24,765 nucleotides of DNA from VMGX01 sp038065915. Lineage in GTDB: Bacteria; Patescibacteriota; Minisyncoccia; Phycocordibacterales; 21-14-all-36-13. Where the stretch lies: assembly GCA_038065915.1 (NCBI GenBank), contig JBBTPZ010000007.1, positions 1-24,765 on the forward strand, written 5' to 3'. Below the pieces are notes generated by a model. That model was not told where the DNA came from, made no database searches, and saw only the letters and a list, made by a program, of their open reading frames with translations. Position 1 is the first letter of the stretch; each line of letters begins with the position of its first letter. This document shows positions 1 to 6,922 of the stretch, piece after piece. Made by a program: the position numbers and the translations under genes.

Positions 1-170
1 GAGTAGACAAAGGGCACTGTTAGTGCTCCGTTAAAGAAAAGAAATAAGAAAAATGTACCGAAATCCTTTCTTTTCCCCCCGAAGGCTTTTCCTGCCACAA
101 GAAGTTGGTTCATAACTCCGCCACTGGCAATGATGCCAAACAAGACCAAAGAGAGAACTGTCATCCACAT
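1..170 (-). CDS. partial hydrophobic membrane protein (N-terminal 56 residues)
   Basis: The reading frame is open on the minus strand from an ATG at 170 to the window edge, so only the N-terminus is seen. It begins MWMTVLSLVLFGIIASGGV, a hydrophobic segment ending in small residues, then a short basic loop (GKAFGGKRKD), then a second hydrophobic segment (FGTFFLFLFFNGALTVPFV). This looks like two membrane helices joined by a positively charged loop. The start is supported by AGGAGA eight to nine bases upstream and by a consensus promoter further upstream. I do not recognise the family, and the missing C-terminus prevents assignment. Confidence 0.6.
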   Translation of the reverse strand, partial: MWMTVLSLVLFGIIASGGVMNQLLVAGKAFGGKRKDFGTFFLFLFFNGALTVPFVY

Positions 171-259
171 AATATTTCTCCTAATATGTTTAGAAATTTG
201 TTAAAAAACTTTATACTGTACATGTATACTTTATAATTTACAAGTACAAACCCATATAC

Positions 260-289
260 ATTATAGCATATCGGTACTCCGTTTGTCAA
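260..289 (-). promoter_or_regulatory. consensus sigma70-type promoter
   Basis: On the minus strand TTGACA (284-289) is followed by an 18-base spacer and TATAAT (260-265). Both hexamers are perfect. It points at the partial membrane gene starting at 170 and leaves a leader of roughly 80 bases with a good ribosome binding site. Confidence 0.75.
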
Positions 290-384
290 GTGTTATAAGA
301 AAAATGACTAAGTAGAGCTCTTTTTGGTGTTGTCACGTTCATACACAAAAAATACCGAGCCTTAAATTGAAATTATATTTAAAC

Positions 385-924
385 TCACTTTCTTCTTATA
401 AACCCCGCGATTTTACCGCGACCTATCAAATATTTTGAAGAATCTTCGTCTAAATCTGCGAAGTCATCAACCGACTCTTTTAATTTTGCAGAAGTTGATT
501 TTCCGAAAGAAATTGCTTCAACCTGACATCCGACATGTATTTTTAAATATTGAACCAACGGAACGAAATCGCCATCTCCCGTTACCAAAACAACAGCATC
601 CAATCTTGGCGCGTGCGCCAGCGCATCAATTGCCATTCCAACATCCCAGTCGGCCTTTTTTGCGCCACCCGCAAAAATTTGTAAGTCCTTAACTTTTGTT
701 TCAATACCAATTTTTTCAAGCGCCTCAAAAAATCCTTTTTCTTCACCGGATTCTGTTTTTATTACATATGCTATCGCTCTAATCAAAACTCTTCCAGCAA
801 CGGCTTTTTTTAAGACCTCTGCAAAATTTACTTTTGATTGATAAAGATTTTTTGCGCTGTGGTAAATGTTTTGTGTGTCTATGTAAACTCCAACCCTCTG
901 CTCTTTGTGTTTAATTACGCTCAT
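385..924 (-). CDS. NYN/LabA-like PIN-fold domain protein (DUF88-type), putative RNase
   Basis: A 179-residue protein matching the NYN (LabA-like) family of PIN-fold proteins, many of which are predicted or known metal-dependent ribonucleases. The N-terminal strand carries the acidic motif VGVYIDTQNIYHS (about residues 11-23). The central part has KKADWDVGMAIDALA with an acidic WDV, and the motif VVLVTGDGDFVPLV (about 112-125) supplies further conserved aspartates. These acidic positions are those expected to bind metal in the family. The length is typical of the single-domain form. No Shine-Dalgarno sequence is seen; the start lies in an AT-rich direct-repeat tract. Neighbours give no operon. 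The substrate is unknown. Confidence 0.85.
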   Translation of the reverse strand: MSVIKHKEQRVGVYIDTQNIYHSAKNLYQSKVNFAEVLKKAVAGRVLIRAIAYVIKTESGEEKGFFEALEKIGIETKVKDLQIFAGGAKKADWDVGMAIDALAHAPRLDAVVLVTGDGDFVPLVQYLKIHVGCQVEAISFGKSTSAKLKESVDDFADLDEDSSKYLIGRGKIAGFIRRK

Positions 925-975
925 AAAATCATAAAATCATGAAATCATAAAATCACGAAAACATGAAAATAAAAA
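925..975. repeat. AAAATCAY-type short tandem direct repeat
   Basis: Imperfect 9-10-base units of the form AAAATCATG, AAATCATA and AAAATCACG run head to tail just upstream of the NYN gene. Similar tracts recur near 2746-2776, 12091-12125 and 18415-18455, always in or at the edge of intergenic space. Confidence 0.6.
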
Positions 976-1050
976 TATTAAAATTAATAAAATTTAAAAA
1001 TAAAATAAAATACGACCTTAATAGTAATATTAACACCAAAAAACCAAAAT

Positions 1051-1079
1051 AAAAAACTCTCCGTTGAGAGAGTTTTTTA
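1051..1079 (-). terminator. intrinsic terminator of rpsO overlapping its stop codon
   Basis: ACTCTC and GAGAGT arms, extended by A/T pairs to about 11 bp, enclose a six-base loop and end in a T run on the minus strand. The rpsO stop codon (1077-1079) lies at the foot of the stem, so translation termination and hairpin formation coincide. Confidence 0.75.
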
Positions 1080-1346
1080 TTTAGCCTTGAGTCCTATTTT
1101 TTTAGCTACGGAATTGTATTTTTTTAAATCTTTTTCTTGCAAGTATTTTATATGTTTTCTCCTGTCGGCAACCATTTGAAGCAACCCTCTTCTAGAACTG
1201 TTATCTTTCTGATGTTTTTTGAGATGTCCTGCAAGTTCGTCAATTCTTTTTGTAAGTAATGAAATCTGCACTTCAGGAGAGCCAGAATCTTTTTCATTTC
1301 TCCCAATTTCTTTTATTATTTTTTGCTTTTTTCTTTTTGTTAACAT
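1077..1346 (-). CDS. rpsO: 30S ribosomal protein S15
   Basis: Ribosomal protein S15 binds the 16S rRNA central domain early in 30S assembly. Starting at the ATG at 1346 gives 89 residues, the usual bacterial length; a longer frame adds seven residues (MCYSFVV) that are not S15-like. Family motifs are clear: DSGSPEVQISLLTKRIDELAGHLK in the middle, HQKDNSSRRGLLQMVADRRK, then the C-terminal YLQEKDLKKYNSVAKKIGL. No Shine-Dalgarno sequence precedes the start; a promoter-like pair (TTGCAA, 16 bases, TATTCT) places the predicted transcript start only a few bases before the ATG. It stands alone, with its own terminator, rather than beside pnp as in many bacteria. Confidence 0.97.
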   Translation of the reverse strand: MLTKRKKQKIIKEIGRNEKDSGSPEVQISLLTKRIDELAGHLKKHQKDNSSRRGLLQMVADRRKHIKYLQEKDLKKYNSVAKKIGLKAK

Positions 1347-1355
1347 TACCACAAA

Positions 1356-1383
1356 AGAATAGCACAAAACGAGAATTTTGCAA
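1356..1383 (-). promoter_or_regulatory. candidate promoter of rpsO, near-leaderless
   Basis: Minus-strand TTGCAA (1378-1383), a 16-base spacer and TATTCT (1356-1361) stand nine bases before the rpsO ATG. A start about seven bases after the -10 element would leave a leader of around three bases. This is inferred from spacing only. Confidence 0.4.
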
Positions 1384-1453
1384 ATTTTTGTGATTTGTGG
1401 TATTTTTTGTTTGGAGTACTGTTCATCATAACAATTACATTTGGAGGAATAAA

Positions 1454-1726
1454 ATGAAACTTTATAAACTCATAATATTATTTATGAATTATATTTACCG
1501 TCAAACATTGATAATCGGAACTCTCAAAACAGTTTTCTTTTTGGGGTCTTGCACGATTTTTCTCATTTTTATTCAAATTATTATTGGTGTTAGCGGGATA
1601 TCACAAGAAATTTATCGAATGACATTTATCCCGATACTCATATTTATTGTTATGTTTTTTGTTTCTGTTTTTGTTCATTTTAATTACAGAACAAAATATC
1701 ATGAAATAAAAGATTTGTTTCGTTAA
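1454..1726 (+). CDS. small membrane protein with two predicted helices
   Basis: A 90-residue protein from the ATG at 1454, chosen over an in-frame ATG at 1397 because TTGGAGGAATAAA gives a near-perfect ribosome binding site. Two long hydrophobic stretches (about residues 23-45, VFFLGSCTIFLIFIQIIIGV, and about 58-78, PILIFIVMFFVSVFVHF) are separated by a short polar loop (SGISQEIYRMTF). The ends are basic. I do not recognise a family. It has its own terminator and lies between rpsO, transcribed divergently, and the recombinase gene. It is one of only three genes here with a strong Shine-Dalgarno sequence. Confidence 0.7.
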   Translation: MKLYKLIILFMNYIYRQTLIIGTLKTVFFLGSCTIFLIFIQIIIGVSGISQEIYRMTFIPILIFIVMFFVSVFVHFNYRTKYHEIKDLFR

Positions 1727-1731
1727 TGCCT

Positions 1732-1755
1732 AAACCCGCATGTTTGTGCGGGTTT
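1732..1755 (+). terminator. intrinsic terminator
   Basis: AAACCCGCA and TGCGGGTTT form a 9-bp stem with a six-base loop, followed by a T-rich run. It ends the unit of the small membrane protein. Confidence 0.85.
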
Positions 1756-1810
1756 TTATTTGGTTTATTGATTTTATATTGTATTAGTGTCGCAAAACAT
1801 TATATTAGTT

Positions 1811-1825
1811 TATAATATTTATATG
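1811..1825 (+). promoter_or_regulatory. TATAAT six bases before the recombinase ATG (leaderless start?)
   Basis: A perfect TATAAT (1811-1816) is followed by exactly six bases and then ATG (1823). A start at the usual distance would fall on the A of the ATG. The -35 region is poor, so this is only suggestive. Confidence 0.35.
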
Positions 1826-2764
1826 TCGGAAAATGAATTATTAAAATTAAAACGCGAATTTCTCGAATATTTAGAGATTGAGAAAGGAAGAAATATAAAA
1901 ACAATTAATAACTACGAAAGATATCTTTCTCGTTTTCTTGAATTTTCAGAAATACAATCACCTAAAGAAATAACTGACGATATTTTGAGAAATTATCGTC
2001 TCTGGTTAAACAGACAATTTTCAGGAACAAGTGTTGGTGGAATAAAAGAAACACTAAAAAAGAAAACACAAAATTATTATTTAATTGCGCTTCGCGGATT
2101 TTTAAAATATTTGGCCAGAAGAGAAATTAGGTCATTGCCCCCAGAAAGAATTGAACTCGCAAAAGTGGCGGAAAGAACAATAGATGTAATCACATACGAA
2201 GAACTTAAGCGACTTCTTTCTGCTCCAGACGGGAGCGACATAAAAAGTTTAAGAGACAGTGCCATCTTGGAATTGTTATTTTCTACAGGTCTTCGCGTTT
2301 CAGAACTTTGTTCGCTTCAGCGAGATATAGATTTAAACAAAGGAGAACTTTCTGTGAGAGGAAAAGGCGACAAAGTGCGAGTTGTTTTTATTTCTGAAAA
2401 AGCAAAGATGACGGTAAAAACATATTTGGAAAAAAGAAAAGATATGGATGACTCTCTTTTTGTTCAACTGTCTCCGTCTGGCAAAGACGCAGACAGAGAA
2501 TCAAACCGACTCACACCTCGTTCAATTGAAAGAATTATAAAAAAGTATGCAATTAAAGCGGGTATATCAAAAAAGGTTACACCGCACGTTATTCGTCATT
2601 CTTTTGCAACAGATTTACTTGAAAACGGCGCCGACCTACGTTCAGTTCAGGTGTTGCTTGGTCATTCAAACATTTCTACTACACAAATTTATACACATGT
2701 AACAGACAAACATCTTCGTGATATTCATAAAAATTTTCATAACAAAAAATCACTAGATCACTAA
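1823..2764 (+). CDS. xerC: tyrosine site-specific recombinase, XerC/XerD-like
   Basis: A 313-residue tyrosine recombinase, the length of chromosomal Xer proteins that resolve chromosome dimers at dif. The N-terminal SAM-like core-binding domain (about residues 5-100) has the typical FLEYLEIEKGRNIKTINNY motif. The catalytic domain carries the full active site: R158 (STGLRVSEL), K181 (RGKGDKVR), H255 and R258 (TPHVIRHSFA), H281 (LLGHSNISTT) and the nucleophile Y290 (TQIYTH). The start at 1823 is preferred to an in-frame ATG at 1787 because it fits the family start; it has no Shine-Dalgarno sequence. The last residues and stop codon are encoded by an ATCACTAA repeat. It may be the only chromosomal Xer, but it could also act on the repeats in this window; no dif site was seen. 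Confidence 0.93.
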   Translation: MSENELLKLKREFLEYLEIEKGRNIKTINNYERYLSRFLEFSEIQSPKEITDDILRNYRLWLNRQFSGTSVGGIKETLKKKTQNYYLIALRGFLKYLARREIRSLPPERIELAKVAERTIDVITYEELKRLLSAPDGSDIKSLRDSAILELLFSTGLRVSELCSLQRDIDLNKGELSVRGKGDKVRVVFISEKAKMTVKTYLEKRKDMDDSLFVQLSPSGKDADRESNRLTPRSIERIIKKYAIKAGISKKVTPHVIRHSFATDLLENGADLRSVQVLLGHSNISTTQIYTHVTDKHLRDIHKNFHNKKSLDH

Positions 2765-2776
2765 ATCACTAAAACA
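2746..2776. repeat. ATCACTAA-type direct repeat forming gene ends
   Basis: Imperfect units (AAAATCACTAG, ATCACTAA, ATCACTAAAAC) span the 3' end of the recombinase gene and run to the start of the exonuclease gene. The recombinase stop codon and, at its edge, the ATG of xth lie in the tract. Confidence 0.55.
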
Positions 2777-3609
2777 TGAAACAAGAAAATAAAAAAATTT
2801 ATCCCGTAACCCAGCCGAAGACTGGTAGTATTGGGACAATAAAAATAATTTCATGGAACATAAACGGGATTCGTTCCGCTCACAAGGGCGACTACGTTAA
2901 TAATGTATTAAATTTATCACCGGATATTTTGTGCCTGCAAGAAGTAAAAGCAGACCCGCATCAAATACCCGAAGAAATTCGAGAACCAAAAAGTTATTTT
3001 TCTTACTTCTTCCATTCCGCAACAAGGAAAGGATATAGCGGTGTCGCCGTTTATACAAAAATAAAACCGGAAAAAATTGAAAATGGGATTGGTGTAGAGA
3101 AGTTTGATGAACAAGGAAGAATGCAAACATTATTTTTTGAAAATTTTGTTTTGATAAATGTTTATATACCAAACGGCGGAAGCAAAACAGCGAACTTGGA
3201 TTTTAAATTTGAATTTTATAATTTGTTTTTGAAAAGAGTTGATGAACTAAAAAAGAAATATAAGAATATAATTTTTTGTGGAGATATAAATGTTGCGCAC
3301 AGAGAAATAGATATTGCGAGGCCGAAGGAAAATCAGAATCATATAGGATTTTTACCAGAAGAAAGAGCTTGGATTGATAAAGTCATCGCACACGGATATG
3401 TAGATACTTTTAGACATTTTAATCAAAATCAAACCAATGCTTATACATACTGGGACCAAATAACATATGCGAGAGATAGAAATATTGGCTGGAGAATTGA
3501 TTATTTTTTTGTAAATAAAGAACTTATAAAAAATATAAAAAAATCAGAAATTTTAAGTGATATTTATGGTTCTGACCATTGCCCCATTCTTCTTGTAATT
3601 GACCTTTAA
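2776..3609 (+). CDS. xth: exodeoxyribonuclease III / AP endonuclease
   Basis: A 277-residue member of the ExoIII (EEP) family, which cleaves DNA 5' to abasic sites and trims 3' blocks in base excision repair. Metal and catalytic motifs are complete: N28 in SWNINGIRS, E56 in LQEVKAD, Y130 in NVYIPNGG, D170 and N172 in FCGDINVAH, D242 in WRIDYFF, and D267-H268 in GSDHCP. The WDQITYARDRNIGWRIDYFF region is typical of ExoIII. About 20 extra residues precede the usual start (IKIISWN); no Shine-Dalgarno sequence supports any candidate ATG. It begins 11 bases after the recombinase stop, so the two may be cotranscribed. Confidence 0.95.
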   Translation: MKQENKKIYPVTQPKTGSIGTIKIISWNINGIRSAHKGDYVNNVLNLSPDILCLQEVKADPHQIPEEIREPKSYFSYFFHSATRKGYSGVAVYTKIKPEKIENGIGVEKFDEQGRMQTLFFENFVLINVYIPNGGSKTANLDFKFEFYNLFLKRVDELKKKYKNIIFCGDINVAHREIDIARPKENQNHIGFLPEERAWIDKVIAHGYVDTFRHFNQNQTNAYTYWDQITYARDRNIGWRIDYFFVNKELIKNIKKSEILSDIYGSDHCPILLVIDL

Positions 3610-3662
3610 TTTAAAGGACAATTTAGAAATTTCTAAAGGACAAGTTATCCACTTTTGTCCTT
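3603..3662. promoter_or_regulatory. palindrome cluster with repeated AAAGGACAA motif
   Basis: CCTTTAATTTAAAGG (3603-3617) and TTTAGAAATTTCTAAA (3622-3637) are palindromic. AAAGGACAA occurs twice in direct orientation (about 3613 and 3635) and once inverted (TTTGTCCTT, 3654-3662). The inverted copy abuts a TTGACA box, as an operator might. A near DnaA-box sequence (TTATCCACT) lies inside the last hairpin. Confidence 0.4.
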
Positions 3663-3965
3663 GACAGATTATTTCACCAAGAATAAACTTATAAATAGAA
3701 AAGTTTTTCAATGTCTTTTAAATATAGAAAACTTTAAATTGTTCTTTAAAGATGAGCTCATCTTCTACTAATAGCAATCTCTTCTGGCAAAGTGTGTTTG
3801 TAAACAATTACACGAAATCCCAAACATTTAATTTTTTATTTCGGTTTCTTGTGTAACAATAATGACACATTAAATGCGCAAAGTTTGCTGGTGGAAGATT
3901 TAATATAGCCGCTTGGTAATAAAGAAATTCAATCATTCTACTCATTACCAAGTGGCTTTTTCTTT
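3661..3965 (+). ncRNA. candidate small non-coding transcript (promoter to terminator)
   Basis: TTGACA (3661-3666), a 17-base spacer and TAAACT (3684-3689) form a plausible promoter. A terminator with a 13-bp stem and a T-rich tail ends at 3965, so a transcript of about 270 bases is predicted. The interval has no convincing gene; its longest ATG frame is 34 codons (3752-3856), without a ribosome binding site. It contains a perfect palindrome, AAGATGAGCTCATCTT. I looked for RNase P RNA, SRP RNA and tmRNA signatures and saw none. The identity is unknown and expression is inferred. Confidence 0.3.
3908..3965 (+). terminator. intrinsic terminator with long stem
   Basis: GCCGCTTGGTAAT (3908-3920) pairs with ATTACCAAGTGGC (3944-3956) over 13 bp with one G-U pair. 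The loop is about 23 bases and TTTTTCTTT follows. Confidence 0.7.
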
Positions 3966-3982
3966 ACACCGTTAAAATAGGA

Positions 3983-3997
3983 CATATTATGTCCGCA
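3983..3997. promoter_or_regulatory. odd-centred palindrome GGACATATTATGTCC
   Basis: GGACATA and TATGTCC flank a single T, an operator-like 15-mer. It lies just after TAAAATAGGAC; the reverse complement of that 11-mer occurs at the end of cca (about 4361-4371), so the two bracket the parS-like cluster. Confidence 0.35.
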
Positions 3998-4036
3998 AGT
4001 TCTAATGGGATTTTGCATAAATAAAACCTATAAAAA

Positions 4037-4361
4037 GGTTTCACGGGAAACATCTCCCCGTCCTTAATTTTAAAAACGTTATTCGTGAAACACCACCAGA
4101 AAGCAACCCTTTCTGGTGGTGTTTGTGGCGTTAGGTTATTTATATTGATAAATAAAGTGTTTCACGGGAAACCCTCATTTTCTAAAAGATTAGTTATTTG
4201 TGAAACATTCCTAAATTTCTCTCTAAAAAGGTCTGCCCCGTTAGAAGTTTAATATCGAACAGAACTTAAGAACAAACAAAGCCGAAAGACGAATTCGCTC
4301 ACATGTTATAAAAAAATACCTTTATCCACACCGAACTTTTAATGGGGTTATTTGTGAAACG
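4037..4361. other. cluster of parS-like GTTTCAC motifs
   Basis: Five related 14-mers lie within 325 gene-free bases. GTTTCACGGGAAAC occurs at 4038-4051 and 4159-4172. Inverted copies GTTATTCGTGAAAC (4078-4091) and GTTATTTGTGAAAC (4193-4206 and 4347-4360) follow. The first type differs from the bacterial parS core GTTTCACGTGAAAC at one base; the inverted type keeps one half-site. A perfect DnaA-box 9-mer TTATCCACA is at 4322-4330. This could be a centromere-like or origin-proximal region, or a conserved repeat that merely resembles parS. Confidence 0.45.
4088..4124. terminator. 16-bp perfect hairpin
   Basis: AAACACCACCAGAAAG (4088-4103) pairs perfectly with CTTTCTGGTGGTGTTT (4109-4124) around a five-base loop. 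Its left foot overlaps one parS-like motif. The T run after it is short (GTTTGTGG), so it may be a structural element rather than a terminator. Confidence 0.5.
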
Positions 4362-4363
4362 TC

Positions 4364-5845
4364 CTATTTTACACCATACTTACCTCTTAATATCTTCTTT
4401 TCCTTTTCTTCTTCAATTCCTATTTTTTCCTTTCCCTTTTCCCCAAGTCCGCGAAGTGTTTGATTATCAAGTTTTGATAGTTCCATGGTCCTTTTTTTAA
4501 GATAATCCTCTATATTTTTTTTCGGATCACCCAAAACCTCTTCAAGAAGTGCGTTTAATATATATCCTATTTTAGGGCCCGGCGTTTCTTGTGTAACATT
4601 CATTATCTTACTACCATCTATTTTGAGCATTTTTACGGAAATTGGATCTCTTATCACTTCTTCTATCATTGATTTGTATTTTCTTAACCTGTAAGGGTCT
4701 TCTTTTGGTCTTCCCGTTCCCACGCGGTCTGCAATTCTTACATTCATCAAATCCCATATGTTTTCAACTCCAACATTACTTAACATTCTTCTAACGGCTG
4801 ACAGTGTTATTTGGTCTGTATCCGTAAAAAACATATGCCATCTTGTTAATAATACCGTTTTTTCTATTATTTTTGTTGAAAATCTTAAATTTTTTAGTAT
4901 TTTTTCTGTCATTTGTGAACCAACAACCTCGTGCCCATGAAATGTCCAGTCCTCTTTTTCTTCGGACCACCTTCTTGTTCTTGGCTTTCCTATATCATGG
5001 AAAAGCGCTGCCAACCTTATTTCTAAAGGCCATTTTTTGTTTGAAGTGACTTGAACGGCTCTTAATGAATGTTCCCAAACATCATATGAATGTGCTTGAT
5101 TTTGTTTTGTTCCTAACCCTTCTTCTAGTTCAGGAACAATGTATCCTAATATGTTTAATCTATTCATCATTTCTATACCAAACATAGGTCTATCGGACAT
5201 GATAATTTTAATAAATTCGTCACGAATTCTTTCTTTTGCAATCAAATCTATTTTTTGAGCCATCTTTTTTATAGATTTTTCTGTTTCAGTATTTATTATA
5301 AATCCAAGCTCGGAAGAAAGTCGAATTGCTCTTAATATTCTTAAACCATCTTCATTAAATCTTTCGTCTGCTTTTCCTACAGTTTTTATTATGCCGTTGT
5401 TTAGGTCTTTTATTCCACCAAACAAATCCACAGCTGTTTCATAAAGAACATCAGTTGTTTCACGTGAAACCTTTAATGCAAGTGCATTTATTGTAAAATC
5501 ACGTCTTTTTAGGTCGTCCTCTAATTTTTCACTAAAAGTGACGCTATCCGGCCTCCTGCTATCAGAATAATTTGCATCTAATCTATATGTTGTGACTTCT
5601 ACAATTTTTAATTTTTCATTTTCTGTTTCATCATTAACCACGCGAACTGTTCCAAAATCGTTATCATAATGAGAATGTTCAAAAAGGGAAGTGATTTGAT
5701 TTGGTTTTGCACTTGTTGTTATGTCCCAGTCCTTTGGTTCTCTGTTCATGAAAATGTCCCTTACACAACCACCAACAAGATACGCCTCAAAACCGGCGTT
5801 TTCTAATTTTCCAGTTATCTGGGATATTTCTTTTGGTATTTGCAT
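4364..5845 (-). CDS. cca: CCA tRNA nucleotidyltransferase with HD domain
   Basis: Adds the 3'-terminal CCA to tRNAs, which is needed here because none of the four tRNA genes encodes CCA. From the ATG at 5845 the protein is 493 residues. The head domain carries the class II signature LVGGCVRDIF (about 23-32) and the catalytic pair D39-W-D41 in PKDWDITT. The template motif RRDFTINALAL and the neck/body region (NEDGLRILRAIRLSSELGF) follow. A C-terminal HD domain (ALFHDIGKPRTRRW, then HGHEVVG) is present, as in many bacterial CCA-adding enzymes. A longer frame reaches 5887 but runs into tRNA-Arg, so the ATG 15 bases after the tRNA is the start. No Shine-Dalgarno sequence is seen. A perfect parS core lies within the gene. 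Confidence 0.95.
   Translation of the reverse strand: MQIPKEISQITGKLENAGFEAYLVGGCVRDIFMNREPKDWDITTSAKPNQITSLFEHSHYDNDFGTVRVVNDETENEKLKIVEVTTYRLDANYSDSRRPDSVTFSEKLEDDLKRRDFTINALALKVSRETTDVLYETAVDLFGGIKDLNNGIIKTVGKADERFNEDGLRILRAIRLSSELGFIINTETEKSIKKMAQKIDLIAKERIRDEFIKIIMSDRPMFGIEMMNRLNILGYIVPELEEGLGTKQNQAHSYDVWEHSLRAVQVTSNKKWPLEIRLAALFHDIGKPRTRRWSEEKEDWTFHGHEVVGSQMTEKILKNLRFSTKIIEKTVLLTRWHMFFTDTDQITLSAVRRMLSNVGVENIWDLMNVRIADRVGTGRPKEDPYRLRKYKSMIEEVIRDPISVKMLKIDGSKIMNVTQETPGPKIGYILNALLEEVLGDPKKNIEDYLKKRTMELSKLDNQTLRGLGEKGKEKIGIEEEKEKKILRGKYGVK
5456..5471. other. parS centromere-like site inside cca
   Basis: The 16-mer TGTTTCACGTGAAACC contains the perfect 14-bp palindrome GTTTCACGTGAAAC, the core of the ParB/Spo0J parS site, and matches the consensus TGTTTCACGTGAAACA at 15 of 16 positions. 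It encodes VSRET within cca. In other bacteria parS sites commonly lie inside genes near the origin. No parA or parB gene is in the window. Confidence 0.6.
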
Positions 5846-5860
5846 AGTAGTTAAAATGTG

Positions 5861-5932
5861 TGCCCTCGGAGGGATTTGAACCCCCAATAATAGGTTCGAA
5901 GCCTATTGTGATTTCCATTTCACTACGAGGAC
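5861..5932 (-). tRNA. tRNA-Arg(UCG)
   Basis: A full cloverleaf on the minus strand. GTCCTCG pairs with CGAGGGC in the acceptor (one G-U), the anticodon arm ATAGG-CTTCGAA-CCTAT shows UCG, and the T-arm GGGGG-TTCAAAT-CCCTC is close to canonical. A single A follows the acceptor and CCA is not encoded. cca begins 15 bases downstream, so tRNA and enzyme may be cotranscribed. Confidence 0.93.
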
Positions 5933-6271
5933 AAAAAATTTGATAAAAATCCGCTTGTGATACTTGCCCCGTAGTTAAAGCGAAATTTTATACTATGGGG
6001 TCTGTTTCACCACAGGAGCGTGGCTATATTATCCATTAAAATTGGCTAATAGTAAAGAAATTGTTGAACATAATTATTTTAGTTATGGTTTTATAGAAAA
6101 AATATTTTATTACACAAATAAGGTTTTCCACACAGCTTAATTTAGGTATATTGTTCTAATATTTGAACTCATGATAATATATATAACATAATATTTCAGG
6201 AGTTTGTTTCTATAATTTTTTATTATGCGTTTATTTCATTTATATTTATATATTTATTTTTAATTTAATAT
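5933..6271. other. AT-rich intergenic stretch with a strong hairpin
   Basis: No gene is seen. On the plus strand CCCCGTAGT (about 5969-5977) can pair with ACTATGGGG (about 5993-6001) over nine base pairs with one G-U, around a loop that itself holds TAAA/TTTA. CTGTTTCACCACAG follows and includes a parS half-site-like TGTTTCAC. The D-arm-like TAGTTAAAGCGAAAT suggests a decayed tRNA, but no complete cloverleaf can be folded. The rest is very A/T-rich, with ATATAT runs. Confidence 0.3.
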
Positions 6272-6919
6272 ATGAGAAATGATAAAGATAAAGCATATGC
6301 TCTTAGAAAAAATGGCTATACATATAGCTTTATTTCTAAAGAACTAAATATACCAAAAGGAACTCTATCAGATTGGTTTCAACACCATCCGTGGTCGGAA
6401 GAAATAAAAGAAAAAAATTCTAAGATTTCAGCTATAAAAAACATACAAATTCTTAATGAAAAAGCGGGCGCCGAATTAAAAGAAAAATATAAAAAAGTCG
6501 AAAAAGAGGCCGAAAGAGAATTTGAAATTTATAAAAACAACCCAATATTTATGGGTGGTCTTATGCTATATGCCGGAGAAGGTGACAAGACTAGCAAACA
6601 TCACATTAGATTAAGCAACTCTGAATTCTATTTACACACGGCTTTTTTAAGGTTTTCTGAACAATTTCTAAATATTGGACGAGATAATATTAAATTTTGG
6701 TTACTATTATATCCCGACCACGAAATAGAAAGTTGTATTGATATTTGGTCTAAAAAGCTAAAAATAAACAAGTCAAATTTTTATAAATCACAAGTTATAC
6801 AAGGAAAATCAAAATTAAGAAAGTTACAATATGGAGTTGGTAATAGTATAATATCTAATACAAGTTTAAAGAAAAAAATGTTGAAATGGCTAGAACTTTG
6901 TAAATTACATTTTAACTAA
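6272..6919 (+). CDS. HTH protein with LAGLIDADG-like C-terminal region
   Basis: A 215-residue protein. Residues about 5-37 (KAYALRKNGYTYSFISKELN then IPKGTLSDWF) form a helix-turn-helix of the type used to bind DNA. A charged coiled segment (about 45-85) follows. The C-terminal part has GGLMLYAGEGDKTSKHHIRL then SNSEFYLHTAFLRFSEQF, IKFWLLLYPDHEIESCIDIW and KLKINKSNFYKSQ. It resembles a widespread uncharacterised bacterial group whose core looks like a LAGLIDADG homing-endonuclease fold (YxGEGxK, SNS, LhLYPDH, FWS). I infer that relation from memory of the pattern. It ends three bases before tRNA-Gly(GCC) and lies in a more A/T-rich island between two tRNA genes. No Shine-Dalgarno sequence is seen. 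Function is unknown. Confidence 0.6.
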   Translation: MRNDKDKAYALRKNGYTYSFISKELNIPKGTLSDWFQHHPWSEEIKEKNSKISAIKNIQILNEKAGAELKEKYKKVEKEAEREFEIYKNNPIFMGGLMLYAGEGDKTSKHHIRLSNSEFYLHTAFLRFSEQFLNIGRDNIKFWLLLYPDHEIESCIDIWSKKLKINKSNFYKSQVIQGKSKLRKLQYGVGNSIISNTSLKKKMLKWLELCKLHFN

Positions 6920-6922
6920 ATT

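Noticed and set aside
3752..3856. 34-codon frame starting MSSSSTNSNLFWQ in the candidate RNA unit
   Set aside because: No ribosome binding site, unremarkable composition and overlap with a palindrome; kept only as a note.
4037..4361. CIRCE-type or other heat-shock operator
   Set aside because: The motifs match the parS core, not the CIRCE arms, and no chaperone gene follows.
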